DNA of 9,114 nucleotides. It comes from DASYTH01 sp035942955 (lineage in GTDB: Bacteria; Actinomycetota; Actinomycetes; Mycobacteriales; Pseudonocardiaceae). The translations under genes and the position numbers were made by a program. Numbering within the stretch: position 1 is the stretch's first letter; the number at the start of each line of letters is the position of its first letter. This document shows positions 1 through 8,100 of the stretch, piece after piece. The DNA lies in NCBI RefSeq assembly GCF_035942955.1, contig NZ_DASZCQ010000113.1:1-9114 (forward strand). The letters are read 5' to 3'. The notes under the pieces are model-generated. The model had not been told where the DNA came from, made no database searches, and was given only the letters and a program-made list of their open reading frames with translations.

Positions 1-290
1 CCCCCGCCGAGGGCTGCGCCGTCCGCGTCGTCGAGGAGTCGTACGGCGACACCGTGCGCTTCGACGCGCGGCTGCGCGACGAGCTGGCGGGTGCGCTGGG
101 TGGGGTGCCCGCGTTGCCGACCGGGGCCGGTCATGATGCCGGGGTTTTGGCCGGGTGTGTGCCGGCGGGGATGTTGTTCGTGCGTAATCCGACGGGGGTC
201 AGTCATGCGCCGGCCGAGTATGCCGAGCCGGCCGATTGTGCGGCGGGTGTGACGGCGTTGGCGATGGTACTGGAGCATCTGGCGAGATGA
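1..290 (+). CDS. M20-family amidohydrolase, allantoate amidohydrolase / N-carbamoyl-amino-acid hydrolase type (C-terminal part)
   Basis: Only the last ~95 residues are present; the reading frame is open from base 3 with the 5' part outside the window, and it stops at TGA 288-290. Visible hallmarks of the zinc-dependent M20 allantoate/carbamoyl-amino-acid amidohydrolase family are the GAGHDA segment (positions 140-157) and the C-terminal FVRNPTGVSHAPAEYAEP stretch (177-230). In this family the His of the SHxPxEY motif is a metal ligand. The stop overlaps the hutF start by 4 nt (ATGA), so the two are probably translationally coupled. The family normally hydrolyses allantoate or N-carbamoyl amino acids. 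In a hut operon without a visible hutG the plausible substrate is N-formyl-L-glutamate (or another N-acyl glutamate), giving glutamate and formate; that assignment is inference. Family call is firm, exact substrate is not. Confidence 0.85.
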   Translation, partial: PAEGCAVRVVEESYGDTVRFDARLRDELAGALGGVPALPTGAGHDAGVLAGCVPAGMLFVRNPTGVSHAPAEYAEPADCAAGVTALAMVLEHLAR

Positions 291-1603
291 CGACGACCTA
301 CTGGTGTGAGCGGGCCGCCCTGCCGGACGGCATTCGGGACGGTGTTCTGGTCGTCGTCAACGACCAGGGTTCGATCGGCGCGGTGTCGACGGCGGAGCAC
401 GCGCCGCCGTGGGCGTACCGGTTGGCCGGGGTGGTGTTGCCCGGTTTCGCCAACGCGCACTCGCACGCCTTCCACCGGGCGCTGCGCGGCCGCACGCACG
501 TCGACGGCGGCACGTTCTGGACCTGGCGGGACAAGATGTACGCGCTGGCCATGCGGCTCGACCCGGACCGGTACTTCGCGCTGGCGCGGGCGGTGTACGC
601 GGAGATGGTGGTGGCCGGCATCTGCCTGGTCGGCGAGTTCCACTACCTGCACCACGCGCCGGACGGATCGCGCTACGACGATCCCAACGCCATGGCCGAG
701 GCGTTGCGCCAGGCGGCGCTCGACGCCGGTGTTCGACTATCCCTTTTGGACACGTGTTATCTGACCGGTGGGATCGACACGCCGCTGACCCCCGAGCAGC
801 AACGGTTCTCCGACGGCTCGGTGGATGCCTGGGCGGAGCGGGTGGCCGCGCTGCGTGGCGACGAGTCGATGCTGGTCGGCCTGGCGGTCCACTCGGTGCG
901 GGCGGTGTCCCGCGACGACCTCGTCGCGATCGGCGCGGCGGATCCGCGCCGGCCGCTGCACGTGCACCTGTCCGAGCAGGCCGCCGAGAACGAGGCCTGC
1001 CTCGAGGCGTACGGTCGCACGCCGGCCGAGTTGCTCGCCGAGACCGGGGTGCTGTCCGAGCGCACAACGGCGGTGCACGCCACCCATCTGTCCACTAAGG
1101 ACATCGAGCTGCTCGGCTCTTCCGGGACCGGGGTGTGCTTCTGCCCGACCACCGAGGCCGACCTTGCCGACGGCATCGGCCCGGCCCGCGAGCTGATCGA
1201 CGCCGGCTGCCCGATGTCCCTCGGCACCGACCAGAACGCGGTCGTCGACCCGCTGCTCGAGGCGCGGGCGCTCGAGCACGGCGAGCGGCTGCGCTCCGGC
1301 CAGCGCGGCCGGCTGCGCCCCGCGGAGCTGGTCACGACGTTGACCTCGGCCGGGCACGACAGCCTCGGCTGGACGGGTGGCGGGCGGATCGCCGTCGGCG
1401 CGCCGGCCGACCTGGTGGCGATCCGGCTGGACAGCCCCCGGACCGCCGGCTGCGCGCCGGACCAGCTCGTGCTCGCGGCCACCGCCGCCGACGTGCACGC
1501 CGTGGTGTCCCGCGGGAGGATCGTGGCGCGCGACGGCCGCCACGAGCAGCTCGGTGACGTCGGGCGGCTGCTGTCGGAGGCGATCGAGGGGCTCTTGGCA
1601 TGA
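287..1603 (+). CDS. hutF: Formimidoylglutamate deiminase (N-formimino-L-glutamate iminohydrolase)
   Basis: Encodes 438 residues, normal for HutF. It converts N-formimidoyl-L-glutamate to N-formyl-L-glutamate and ammonia in the five-step histidine degradation pathway, in the cytoplasm. Amidohydrolase-superfamily signatures are in order: the HxH metal motif in HSHAFHRALRG (H58, H60), VHLSEQ (H227), VHATH (H264, H267) and the metal-binding Asp in GTDQN (D315). The LLDTCYL and CFCPTTEADLADG segments also match HutF. I chose ATG 287, which overlaps the upstream stop (ATGA). An in-frame upstream GTG at 236 would lie wholly inside the upstream gene and adds residues that do not look like HutF. The 3' end overlaps hutI in the same way. 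A run of codons unusual for this genome (GTT CGA CTA TCC CTT TTG, 731-748) sits before the LLDTCYL segment. Confidence 0.95.
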   Translation: MTTTYWCERAALPDGIRDGVLVVVNDQGSIGAVSTAEHAPPWAYRLAGVVLPGFANAHSHAFHRALRGRTHVDGGTFWTWRDKMYALAMRLDPDRYFALARAVYAEMVVAGICLVGEFHYLHHAPDGSRYDDPNAMAEALRQAALDAGVRLSLLDTCYLTGGIDTPLTPEQQRFSDGSVDAWAERVAALRGDESMLVGLAVHSVRAVSRDDLVAIGAADPRRPLHVHLSEQAAENEACLEAYGRTPAELLAETGVLSERTTAVHATHLSTKDIELLGSSGTGVCFCPTTEADLADGIGPARELIDAGCPMSLGTDQNAVVDPLLEARALEHGERLRSGQRGRLRPAELVTTLTSAGHDSLGWTGGGRIAVGAPADLVAIRLDSPRTAGCAPDQLVLAATAADVHAVVSRGRIVARDGRHEQLGDVGRLLSEAIEGLLA

Positions 1604-2757
1604 TCACGGTGATCACCGGGATCGGTGAGCTGACCACCAACGACGAGGAGTTAGGCCAGATCTCCGACGCCGCCGTGGTGATCGACGGCGACCGGATCGC
1701 CTGGGTCGGGCCCGCCGTGCGCGCCCCGGCCGCCGACGCCAGGGTCGACCTCGACGGCCGCGCCGTGCTGCCCGGCTGGGTGGACAGCCACACCCACCTC
1801 GTCTTCGCCGGCGACCGGACCGAGGAGTTCGCCACCCGGATGGCCGGAAAGCCTTACACCGCGGGGGGAATCGCTGTGACCGTCGCGGCCACCAGGGCCG
1901 CGACCGACGCCGAGCTGTCCGACGTGCTGCGCCGGCACGTCGCCGAGGCCATCTCCCAGGGCACGACCTACCTGGAGACCAAGACCGGCTACGGGCTGAC
2001 CGTCGCCGACGAGCTGCGCTCGGCCCGCCTCGCCGCCGCCCATGTCGACGAGGTCACCTTCCTCGGCGCCCACCTGGTGCCACCCGGCTGGGCCGCGGAC
2101 GACTACGTCGACCTGGTCCGCGGCGAGATGCTCGACACCGTGGCCCCGCACGTCGGCTGGGCCGACGTGTTCTGCGAGACCGGCGCGTTCGACGAGGACC
2201 AGTCGCGGGCCATCCTCACCGCCGCCCGGCGCCGCGGCCTCGGCCTGCGCGTGCACGGCAACCAGCTCGGCTTCGGCCCCGGCGTCCGTCTCGCCGTCGA
2301 GCTCGGCGCCGCCAGCGTGGACCACTGCACCTACCTCACACCGTCCGATGTGGATGCTCTGGCCGGGTCGGCAACGGTGGCCACGCTGCTGCCCGCCTGC
2401 GACCTGTCCACCCGCCAGCCGCTGCCGCCGGCGAGAACCCTGCTGGACGCCGGCGCCACCGTCGCGCTGGCCTCCAACTGCAACCCCGGCTCCTCGTACA
2501 CCACGTCGATGGCCTACTGCGTCGCCACCGCGGTGCTGCAGATGCAGCTGACCGTCGCCGAGGCCGTCCGCGCCGCCACGCTCGGCGGGGCCCGCGCGCT
2601 GCGCCGCGACACCGGCGCCGGCGCCATCGGCCTGCTGCGCCCCGGCTCGCGCGCCGACCTGCACGTCCTCGACGCGCCCTCGGCCACCCACCTCGCCTAC
2701 CGGCCCGGCGTCCCACTCACGCATTCCGTATGGCAGCACGGCATCCGCGTGCGCTGA
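1600..2757 (+). CDS. hutI: Imidazolonepropionase
   Basis: Encodes 385 residues, somewhat short for a family usually near 400-420. It hydrolyses 4-imidazolone-5-propanoate to N-formimidoyl-L-glutamate, directly upstream of HutF in the pathway. Visible signatures: DSHTHLVFAGDR with the HxH pair (H64, H66), GTTYLETKTGYG, VHGNQL (H219), VDHCTYL (H242), NPGSS and the C-terminal beta-strand region after residue 340. The start ATG 1600 overlaps the hutF stop by 4 nt (ATGA). Two oddities stand out. First, the position that is Asp in the ATDxNPG motif of characterised HutI enzymes such as B. subtilis HutI is Asn here (N293, ASNCNPG). Second, codon 18 (1651-1653) is TTA, a rare codon in high-GC actinomycetes. 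HutI is favoured over other amidohydrolases because of GYG/HGNQ/NPGSS and the pairing with hutF. Confidence 0.93.
   Translation: MITVITGIGELTTNDEELGQISDAAVVIDGDRIAWVGPAVRAPAADARVDLDGRAVLPGWVDSHTHLVFAGDRTEEFATRMAGKPYTAGGIAVTVAATRAATDAELSDVLRRHVAEAISQGTTYLETKTGYGLTVADELRSARLAAAHVDEVTFLGAHLVPPGWAADDYVDLVRGEMLDTVAPHVGWADVFCETGAFDEDQSRAILTAARRRGLGLRVHGNQLGFGPGVRLAVELGAASVDHCTYLTPSDVDALAGSATVATLLPACDLSTRQPLPPARTLLDAGATVALASNCNPGSSYTTSMAYCVATAVLQMQLTVAEAVRAATLGGARALRRDTGAGAIGLLRPGSRADLHVLDAPSATHLAYRPGVPLTHSVWQHGIRVR
1651..1653 (+). other. In-frame TTA leucine codon in hutI
   Basis: TTA is codon 18 of hutI, in the context GAG TTA GGC. I found no other in-frame TTA in the genes of this window. In Streptomyces and relatives TTA is read by the bldA tRNA, which accumulates late in growth, so a TTA near the start can delay translation. 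Whether this applies here depends on the organism having bldA-type control. Confidence 0.85.
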
Positions 2758-2790
2758 GCTGGAGTTACTCCGGCGGTAGGTTGGATATCA
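2754..2790 (+). promoter_or_regulatory. Putative promoter for the aldo/keto reductase, placed for a leaderless transcript
   Basis: TAGGTT at 2777-2782 fits the actinobacterial -10 consensus TANNNT, and the ATG start lies 7 nt further on, which puts the expected transcription start on the A of ATG (2790). A weak -35 candidate, CTGAGC at 2754-2759, is 17 nt upstream of the -10. No clear Shine-Dalgarno sequence precedes the ATG, as expected for leaderless translation. Confidence 0.5.
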
Positions 2791-3782
2791 TGGAATACAC
2801 GCACCTCGGCCGCACCGGTCTGTCCGTGTCCCGCCTCGTGCTGGGCACGATGAACTTCGGTCCCGAAACGTCCGAAGAGGACAGTCATGCGATCATGGAT
2901 CGCGCGCACGAGCACGGGATCAACTTCTTCGACACCGCCAACGTCTACGGCCGCCAGGTCGGCAAGGGGGTCACCGAGGAGATCATCGGCCGGTGGTTCG
3001 CCACCGGCGACGGCCGCCGCGAGCGCACCGTGCTGGCCACCAAGCTGTACGGCCCGATGGGCGACTGGCCCAACGAGAACCGGTTGTCGGCGCTGAACAT
3101 CCGCCGCGCCTGCGACGCGTCGCTGCGCCGGCTGCGGACCGACTACATCGACCTGTACCAGATGCACCACATCGACCGGTCCACGCCGTGGGAGGAGATC
3201 TGGGAGGCGATGTCGGTCCTGCGGCAGCAGGGCAAGATCCTCTATGTCGGCTCCTCGAACTTCGCCGGCTGGCACCTCGCCGCGGCCCAGGAGGCGGCCC
3301 GGGACCGGCACATGGTCGGCCTGGTCAGCGAGCAGTCCCTGTACAACCTGCTGTACCGCTGGGTCGAGCTCGAGGTGTTGCCCGCGGCCCGGCACTACGG
3401 CATCGGCGTCATTCCGTGGTCCCCGCTCGGCGGCGGCGTGCTCGGCGGCGTCCTGCGCAAGCAGCGGGAGGGCGCGACCTCACGCAGCACCGCCGGCTGG
3501 GAAGCCGAGCGGCTCGCCCAGCACCGCGACACGATCGAGGCCTACGAGAAGCTCGCCGCCGACCTCGGCGAGGACCCGGCGGTGCTCGCCCTGGCCTGGC
3601 TACTCCACCAGGACGGCGTCACCGGTCCCATCATCGGCCCGCGCACCCCCGACCAGTTCGACTCCGCCCTGCGCGCCCTCGAGGTCACCCTCGACGAGAA
3701 GACCCTCACCCGCCTCGACGAGCTGTTCCCGCCGCCCGCCCCCAACGGCGCCAAACCCGCCCCCGAGGCGTACGCCTGGTAG
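2790..3782 (+). CDS. Aldo/keto reductase (NAD(P)H-dependent oxidoreductase)
   Basis: Encodes 330 residues, typical for a full-length (alpha/beta)8-barrel aldo/keto reductase. It starts with the family N-terminus (MEYTHLGRTGLSVSRLVLG). The catalytic tetrad is visible: D48 and Y53 in FDTANVYG, K85 in ATKLYG and H126 in DYIDLYQMHH. The GKILYVGSSNFAGW segment and the C-terminal region around GPIIGPRTPDQ match the cofactor-binding side of the barrel. ATG 2790 was chosen over the in-frame ATG at 2730 because it gives the standard family N-terminus, has a well-placed -10 element and does not overlap hutI. It sits 32 nt after hutI in the same direction, but its own promoter suggests separate control. 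The substrate cannot be told from sequence, and no link to histidine breakdown is evident. Confidence 0.92.
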   Translation: MEYTHLGRTGLSVSRLVLGTMNFGPETSEEDSHAIMDRAHEHGINFFDTANVYGRQVGKGVTEEIIGRWFATGDGRRERTVLATKLYGPMGDWPNENRLSALNIRRACDASLRRLRTDYIDLYQMHHIDRSTPWEEIWEAMSVLRQQGKILYVGSSNFAGWHLAAAQEAARDRHMVGLVSEQSLYNLLYRWVELEVLPAARHYGIGVIPWSPLGGGVLGGVLRKQREGATSRSTAGWEAERLAQHRDTIEAYEKLAADLGEDPAVLALAWLLHQDGVTGPIIGPRTPDQFDSALRALEVTLDEKTLTRLDELFPPPAPNGAKPAPEAYAW

Positions 3783-3819
3783 CCGTCCCATTCGGACCCG
3801 CGCCGCCGGCCCCTGGCCC

Positions 3820-3854
3820 TAGGATCGCGGTGCGACCCGCGGGTGACCGGGAGG
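3820..3854 (+). promoter_or_regulatory. Putative -10 element and ribosome binding site of the DUF5937-like regulator gene
   Basis: TAGGAT at 3820-3825 is a good TANNNT -10 match in an otherwise very GC-rich 76-nt gap, which would start a transcript near 3832 with a leader of about 27 nt. GGGAGG at 3849-3854 is a Shine-Dalgarno sequence 4 nt before the GTG at 3859 and supports that start. No convincing -35 or terminator is seen in the gap. Confidence 0.45.
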
Positions 3855-3858
3855 CGGC

Positions 3859-4875
3859 GTGCGGATCCATTTCACTGCGCGGGACCTGGCGCTGACGCAT
3901 CTGGCCGACGACGCGGATCCGTTGTGGGAGCTGGTCAACAGCGTGCAGGCGCTGCAGGGGCGGTACGGGCGGGTGGTGCTCGGGCAGTGGCGGCGGCAGG
4001 TGGCCGCGGATCTGCGGCGGGCCGACCTGACGGCGCGGGTGCGGGCCCGGCTGTTCGCGATCGCCCCGCACGCGTCGTACTACCCCGATCTGCTCACGCC
4101 GCCCGAGGGCGCGCTTGGCCTGGACGCGGGGGTGGAGACGATCCTTGGCACGCCGCGGCGGCGGCTGGGCACCGAGATCGGCCGGCTGGCGGGGCACGCG
4201 GGCGCCGGGGCCTGGCTGGCCGATCTGGCCGCCGGGCGGGCCGGTGCGCTTGCCGAGCTGGGTGACGTGCTGCGGGCGTACCACCGGTGGGCGGTCGCGC
4301 CCTACTGGGATCGGCTGCGCGTCCACGTGCACCGGGACCTGGCGATGCGCCGGCGGATTCTGCGCGAGCACGGGATCGACGGGCTGCTGGACAGCTTCGC
4401 GCCGATGCTGCGGTGGCGCCGGCCGGTGCTGGAGTTCGGCCGGCACCCGTCGAACCGGGAGATCCATCTCGACGGGCGCGGCCTGAGGCTGGTGCCGTCG
4501 TACTTCGCCCAGCTCAACCCGCAGACGATCATCGATCGTGAGCTGCCGCAGGTGATCGTGTACCCGGTCGAGCACGATCCCCGGTGGCTGACCCCGGCCC
4601 AGCCCCGGCCGGACCGGCGGGCCCTTGCGCGGCTGCTCGGCGAGACCAGGGCGGCGGTGCTGCGGTCCGTGCTGGACGGCTGCACCACGACCGAGCTTGC
4701 CCGGGGGGCGAGCACGTCCCCGTCGTCGGCCAGCCGGCACGCGGCGGCCCTGCGCGCGGCCGGCCTGCTCGTCACCCGGCGGCACGGCGGTTCCGTGCTG
4801 CACACCGCCACGCCGCTGGGCGCCGAGCTGGCCACCGGCCGGCCGCGCGCGGATCGTGACCACACCGCCACCTGA
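3859..4875 (+). CDS. Winged-helix transcriptional regulator, ArsR-like with DUF5937-type N-terminus
   Basis: Encodes 338 residues starting at GTG with GGGAGG 4 nt upstream. The N-terminal ~230 residues (MRIHFTARDLALTHLAD..., WELVNSVQAL) resemble the DUF5937 domain found fused to ArsR-type regulators in actinomycetes. The role of that domain is not established; ligand sensing is a guess. The C-terminal part (about 255-325) is a winged helix: LLGETRAAVLRSVLDG, then TTTELARGASTSPSSASRH with the recognition helix near residues 288-299, and a wing at TRRHGGSVLHTATPLG. No cysteine cluster suggests metal sensing. The gene ends 109 nt before the small secreted peptide gene in the same orientation, so it may control that cassette or itself. 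The HTH call is firm; the DUF5937 name rests on memory of the family. Confidence 0.82.
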   Translation: MRIHFTARDLALTHLADDADPLWELVNSVQALQGRYGRVVLGQWRRQVAADLRRADLTARVRARLFAIAPHASYYPDLLTPPEGALGLDAGVETILGTPRRRLGTEIGRLAGHAGAGAWLADLAAGRAGALAELGDVLRAYHRWAVAPYWDRLRVHVHRDLAMRRRILREHGIDGLLDSFAPMLRWRRPVLEFGRHPSNREIHLDGRGLRLVPSYFAQLNPQTIIDRELPQVIVYPVEHDPRWLTPAQPRPDRRALARLLGETRAAVLRSVLDGCTTTELARGASTSPSSASRHAAALRAAGLLVTRRHGGSVLHTATPLGAELATGRPRADRDHTAT

Positions 4876-4935
4876 CCGCCTGGCTGCGCCTTTTCGCCCA
4901 CGTGCAAAGGGAATAGTCGCCGACCCGCGGGGCCT

Positions 4936-4974
4936 GAATGATTCTCCCGTTCGAATCCGTGCGCGGGGAGGGAG
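4936..4974 (+). promoter_or_regulatory. AT-rich inverted repeats and SD region before the small peptide gene
   Basis: The 109-nt gap 4876-4984 contains a low-GC patch, unusual for this window. GAATGATTC (4936-4944) is a palindrome with one central base, and GATTC (4940-4944) pairs with GAATC (4953-4957) across 8 nt. TTCGAA (4950-4955) is also palindromic. The strong Shine-Dalgarno stretch GGAGGGAG is at 4967-4974. CTCCC at 4944-4948 is complementary to GGGAG at 4966-4970, so a leader hairpin could hide the ribosome binding site. An operator, part of a promoter or an RNA switch are all possible; no clear -10/-35 pair could be assigned. Confidence 0.35.
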
Positions 4975-4984
4975 TTGATCGTTG

Positions 4985-5140
4985 ATGAAGAGCCGGTTGC
5001 GCAGAGTGCTGGTGGCCGTGATCGCGGCGGCCGCGGGGTTCGGTAGCGCCGGGGCGCCGGTGCCGGCCGGCCAGAGCGGCGCGGGCCCGGACCACGTCGC
5101 GGTCAAGTGCTACGACTGGTGTGGTTCGTCCCAACGTTGA
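4985..5140 (+). CDS. Small secreted Cys-containing peptide, possible signalling peptide (51 aa)
   Basis: ATG 4985 follows GGAGGGAG (4967-4974) at 10-nt spacing, the strongest ribosome binding site in the window. The 51 residues begin with a basic segment (MKSRLRR), then a hydrophobic core (about residues 8-24), then VPA|G at 26-29, a plausible signal peptidase I site. The mature peptide would be about 23 residues and ends HVAVKCYDWCGSSQR, with two cysteines (C42, C46) that could form a small disulfide loop. About 88% of codons end in G or C, like neighbouring genes. No lipobox or RiPP modification enzyme is seen. The TGA stop (5138-5140) overlaps the probable TTG start of the downstream SARP-type regulator, implying coupled translation. 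I do not recognise the family. A secreted signal for the regulator is inference; a chance ORF is the main alternative. Confidence 0.6.
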   Translation: MKSRLRRVLVAVIAAAAGFGSAGAPVPAGQSGAGPDHVAVKCYDWCGSSQR

Positions 5141-8100
5141 GCTCGCCGGTCGACGTCCTGGTGCTCGGGCCGGTGGCGGTGCGGATCGACGGTCGGCTCG
5201 TCGTTCCCTCGGCCAGGAGCATCAGGACACTGCTGGGGATGCTGGCGGTTGCCGGCCAGCGTGGCATGTCCGACGCCGCGCTGGCCGAGCGGCTGTGGCG
5301 GGATCCCGACAACGAAACCGGTCTACGCGTTCTCGTGCACCGGGCGCGCGCGTGGCTGCGGGACGCGGCGGGCCCGGCCGTGACGGTGGTCCGGACCCCC
5401 GCGGGGTACGCGCTGCGGTTCGACGCGGGCGGGTGCGACCTCGACCGGTTCAACGAGATCGTCGCCGGCGCCGCGACCCTGCCGGATGCCGACCGGGCAG
5501 GGGCGCTCGACTCGGCCCTGGCACTGTGGCGCGGGCCGGCGCTGGACGGGGTGCCGGCCGCCGAGGCCGAGCGGAACGAGCTCGAGCAGGCCCGGCTGCG
5601 GGTCGCGGTGGACTGCGCCAAGGCCTGGGTGGCGGCCGGCGAGCCGGCACGGGCGGTGTCCCTGCTCGGGCCGCTCGTCGACCGGCACCCGCTGGACGAG
5701 CCGGCGCATGGCGTGTGGATCGAGGCGCTCGCCGCGTCCGGACGCCAGGCCGACGCGCTCGCCGCCTACGAGAGCCTGCGTGTGCGCCTGCGCGAGGAGC
5801 TGGGCATCGACCCGAGCCGCCAGGTGAGCCGGGCGCTTCTGCGCGTGCTGCGCCAGGAGGTGCCGGCCGCCGCGGGCGGGGCCGCCGACCGGCGACCGGC
5901 GCCGGCCCAACTCCCCGCCGCGGCCGGCACGTTCGTCGGTCGCGGCGCCGAGCTCCGCCGGCTGGACGGGCTGCTCGGCGGCGGGAGCAACGCGATCGGC
6001 GCGATCGTGGGTCCCGGTGGGGTCGGCAAGACCACCCTCGCCGTGCGGTGGGCGCAGCGGGTCGCCGGCCGGTTCCCGGACGGTCAGCTCCACGTCGACC
6101 TGTGCGGGTACTCCGGCGCCGCGCCGATCCGGCCGCTCGAGGCGCTGACCGGGTTCCTGCGGGCGCTCAGCGTCCCGGCCGGCGACCTGCCGACCCGCCT
6201 CGACGAGGCCGCCGCGCTGTTCCGGTCCACTGTGGCCGGCCGGCGCATGCTCGTCCTGCTGGACAACGCCCTCGACGCCGCGCAGGTGCGCCCGCTGCTG
6301 CCCGGCGCGCCGACCTGCCTGGTGCTGGTCACGAGCCGGGACCGGATGGACGGGCTGGTCGCGCTCGACGGAGCCGTACCGGTGCGCCTTGACGTGCTCC
6401 AGGCGCCCGACGCTCTCCGGCTGCTGCAGGAAACTCTTGGGGCGCAACGGATCCTCGGTGAGCGGGCGGCCGTCGCCGGCATCGTCGATGCGTGCGCCGG
6501 CCTGCCGCTCGCGCTGCGCATCGTCGCCGCCCACCTGATCGCCCGCCCCGGTCTCTCGCTCGCGCGCTACGCCGGGCAGCTTCGCGAGCCCGACCGGCTC
6601 ACCAGGCTCGCCGTCGAGGGGGATCCGCACGCCGCGGTCGCCGCGACGTTCGCCCACTCCTACCAGTGGCTCGAACCCGGCGCCCGGCGGATGTTCCGCC
6701 TGGTCGGGCTGATCCCGGGGGCCGACCTGACGCCGGCGGCCGCGGCGGTGCTCGCCGGGTGCTCCCCGGACGAGGCGGCCCGGCTGCTGTCCCGGCTGGC
6801 CGCGAGCCACCTGCTCACCGAGCCCGATGCGGACCGGTACTCCTGCCACGACCTGCTCCGCGCGTACGCCGCCGAGCTGGCCGAGCGGGAGGACGCCGAG
6901 GCAGAGCGTGCGGCCGCGCTGGCCCGACTGTCCGACTGGTACCTCGCCACGGCGGATGCCGCCGCCCGAACGCTTTTCCCGCAGGCGTTGCGGCTGCCGC
7001 TGCCTCCATCCACTGTAGACGCATTGCGGCTCGACGACGCGGTGGACTGGTTGGACCGGGAGCGGGGCAACCTGGTCGCCACGGCGCTGCACGCGGCCGG
7101 GCACGGGCGCGGTCAGGTGACCTGGTTGCTTGCCGACACGCTGCGCATGTACCTCTTCCGCTGGCGGCACACGGCCGACGGGCTGCGACTGGCCGAGGCG
7201 GCCAGGGACGCCGCCAGGCTCGCCGGGGACCTCGGCGGGCACGCCGCCGCGGAGCTGGGGCTCGCGACGGCCCGGACGGCGCTCGCCGAGGTCCCGCGGG
7301 CCCTCGAGCACTGCGAGCGGGCGGTGGAGCTCAGCCGGCGGGCCGGGTGGACCGACGGCGAGGTCGGCGCGCTGGCCAACCTGGCCATCCTGCACACCGA
7401 GCTGGGCGATCTCGACGCCGCGACCCGGTGCCTCGAGCGGTGCCGGGCCATCAACCAGCGCCTCGGCAACGTCGCTCGCGCCGGCGCGGCGCTGAACAAC
7501 CTCGGAACCGTGCACCTGCACGCCGGGCGGCTGGCCGACGCGGTGACCTGCCACCGCGAGGCCCTGCGGCTGTACCGGGAGCTCGGTGACCCGTCCTACG
7601 AGCACATCACCCTGCACAACCTCGGGATCGCGCTCCGCGAGCTCGGCGAGATCGATGAGGCGGCCGAGCTGTTCGAGCGGAAGCTGGCGACGATCAGGGC
7701 CAGCGGCGAGCAGCACGGCGAGGCCGGCGCCCTCGCCGAGCTGGCCCAGATCGCCATCGAGCGGTCGCGGTTCGACGACGCCCATGGCCTTGCCGAGACG
7801 GCATTGCGCGTGGCGGAGCGGACCGGTGACCGGCTCAACGAGACGGCCGCACGGATCCGCCTTGCCGAGACCTGCCGGCGGTCGCGCCGGCTCGACGAGG
7901 CGAGCGAGCACGCCCGGCGGGCGCTGGAGCTGGCGCGCGTGCAGCGCAACGCCCGGCTCGAGGCCGAGGCGCTGCTCGCCACCGCACTGACCGATCGGGC
8001 GCTCGGCCACGGCGGTGACGCGTTGCGGCATGCCCGCCAGGCGCTCGCCCGGTGCCACGAGTGCGGCCTGGTGTTGGTGGAGGGGCGGGTGCTCGGCGCG

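Noticed and set aside
236..286. Upstream in-frame extension of hutF from GTG 236.
   Set aside because: It lies entirely within the M20 amidohydrolase and lacks HutF-like sequence. ATG 287 with the ATGA overlap is a better start.
1651..2739. 362-codon minus-strand ORF opposite hutI.
   Set aside because: Shadow of hutI; low-complexity Gly/Val/Arg composition and no domain.
2730..2789. Upstream in-frame start (ATG 2730) for the aldo/keto reductase.
   Set aside because: It overlaps hutI and adds residues absent from the family. ATG 2790 has a matching promoter and the family N-terminus.
3830..3895. Short GTG-initiated ORF just after the TAGGAT element, overlapping the start of the DUF5937-like gene.
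   Set aside because: GTG is only 4 nt from the -10, too close for the usual leaderless start, and the regulator has its own SD and start at 3859.
4949..4958. GTTCGAATCC resembles the T-loop of a tRNA, suggesting a tRNA gene or an att-site remnant.
   Set aside because: The flanking bases (TCCCG before and CCGTG after the loop) do not form the T stem, and no acceptor, D or anticodon arms can be built around it.
4985..5140. Small peptide as a lanthipeptide or other RiPP precursor.
   Set aside because: It has a Sec-type signal rather than a RiPP leader, and no modification enzyme, protease or ABC exporter is encoded in the window.
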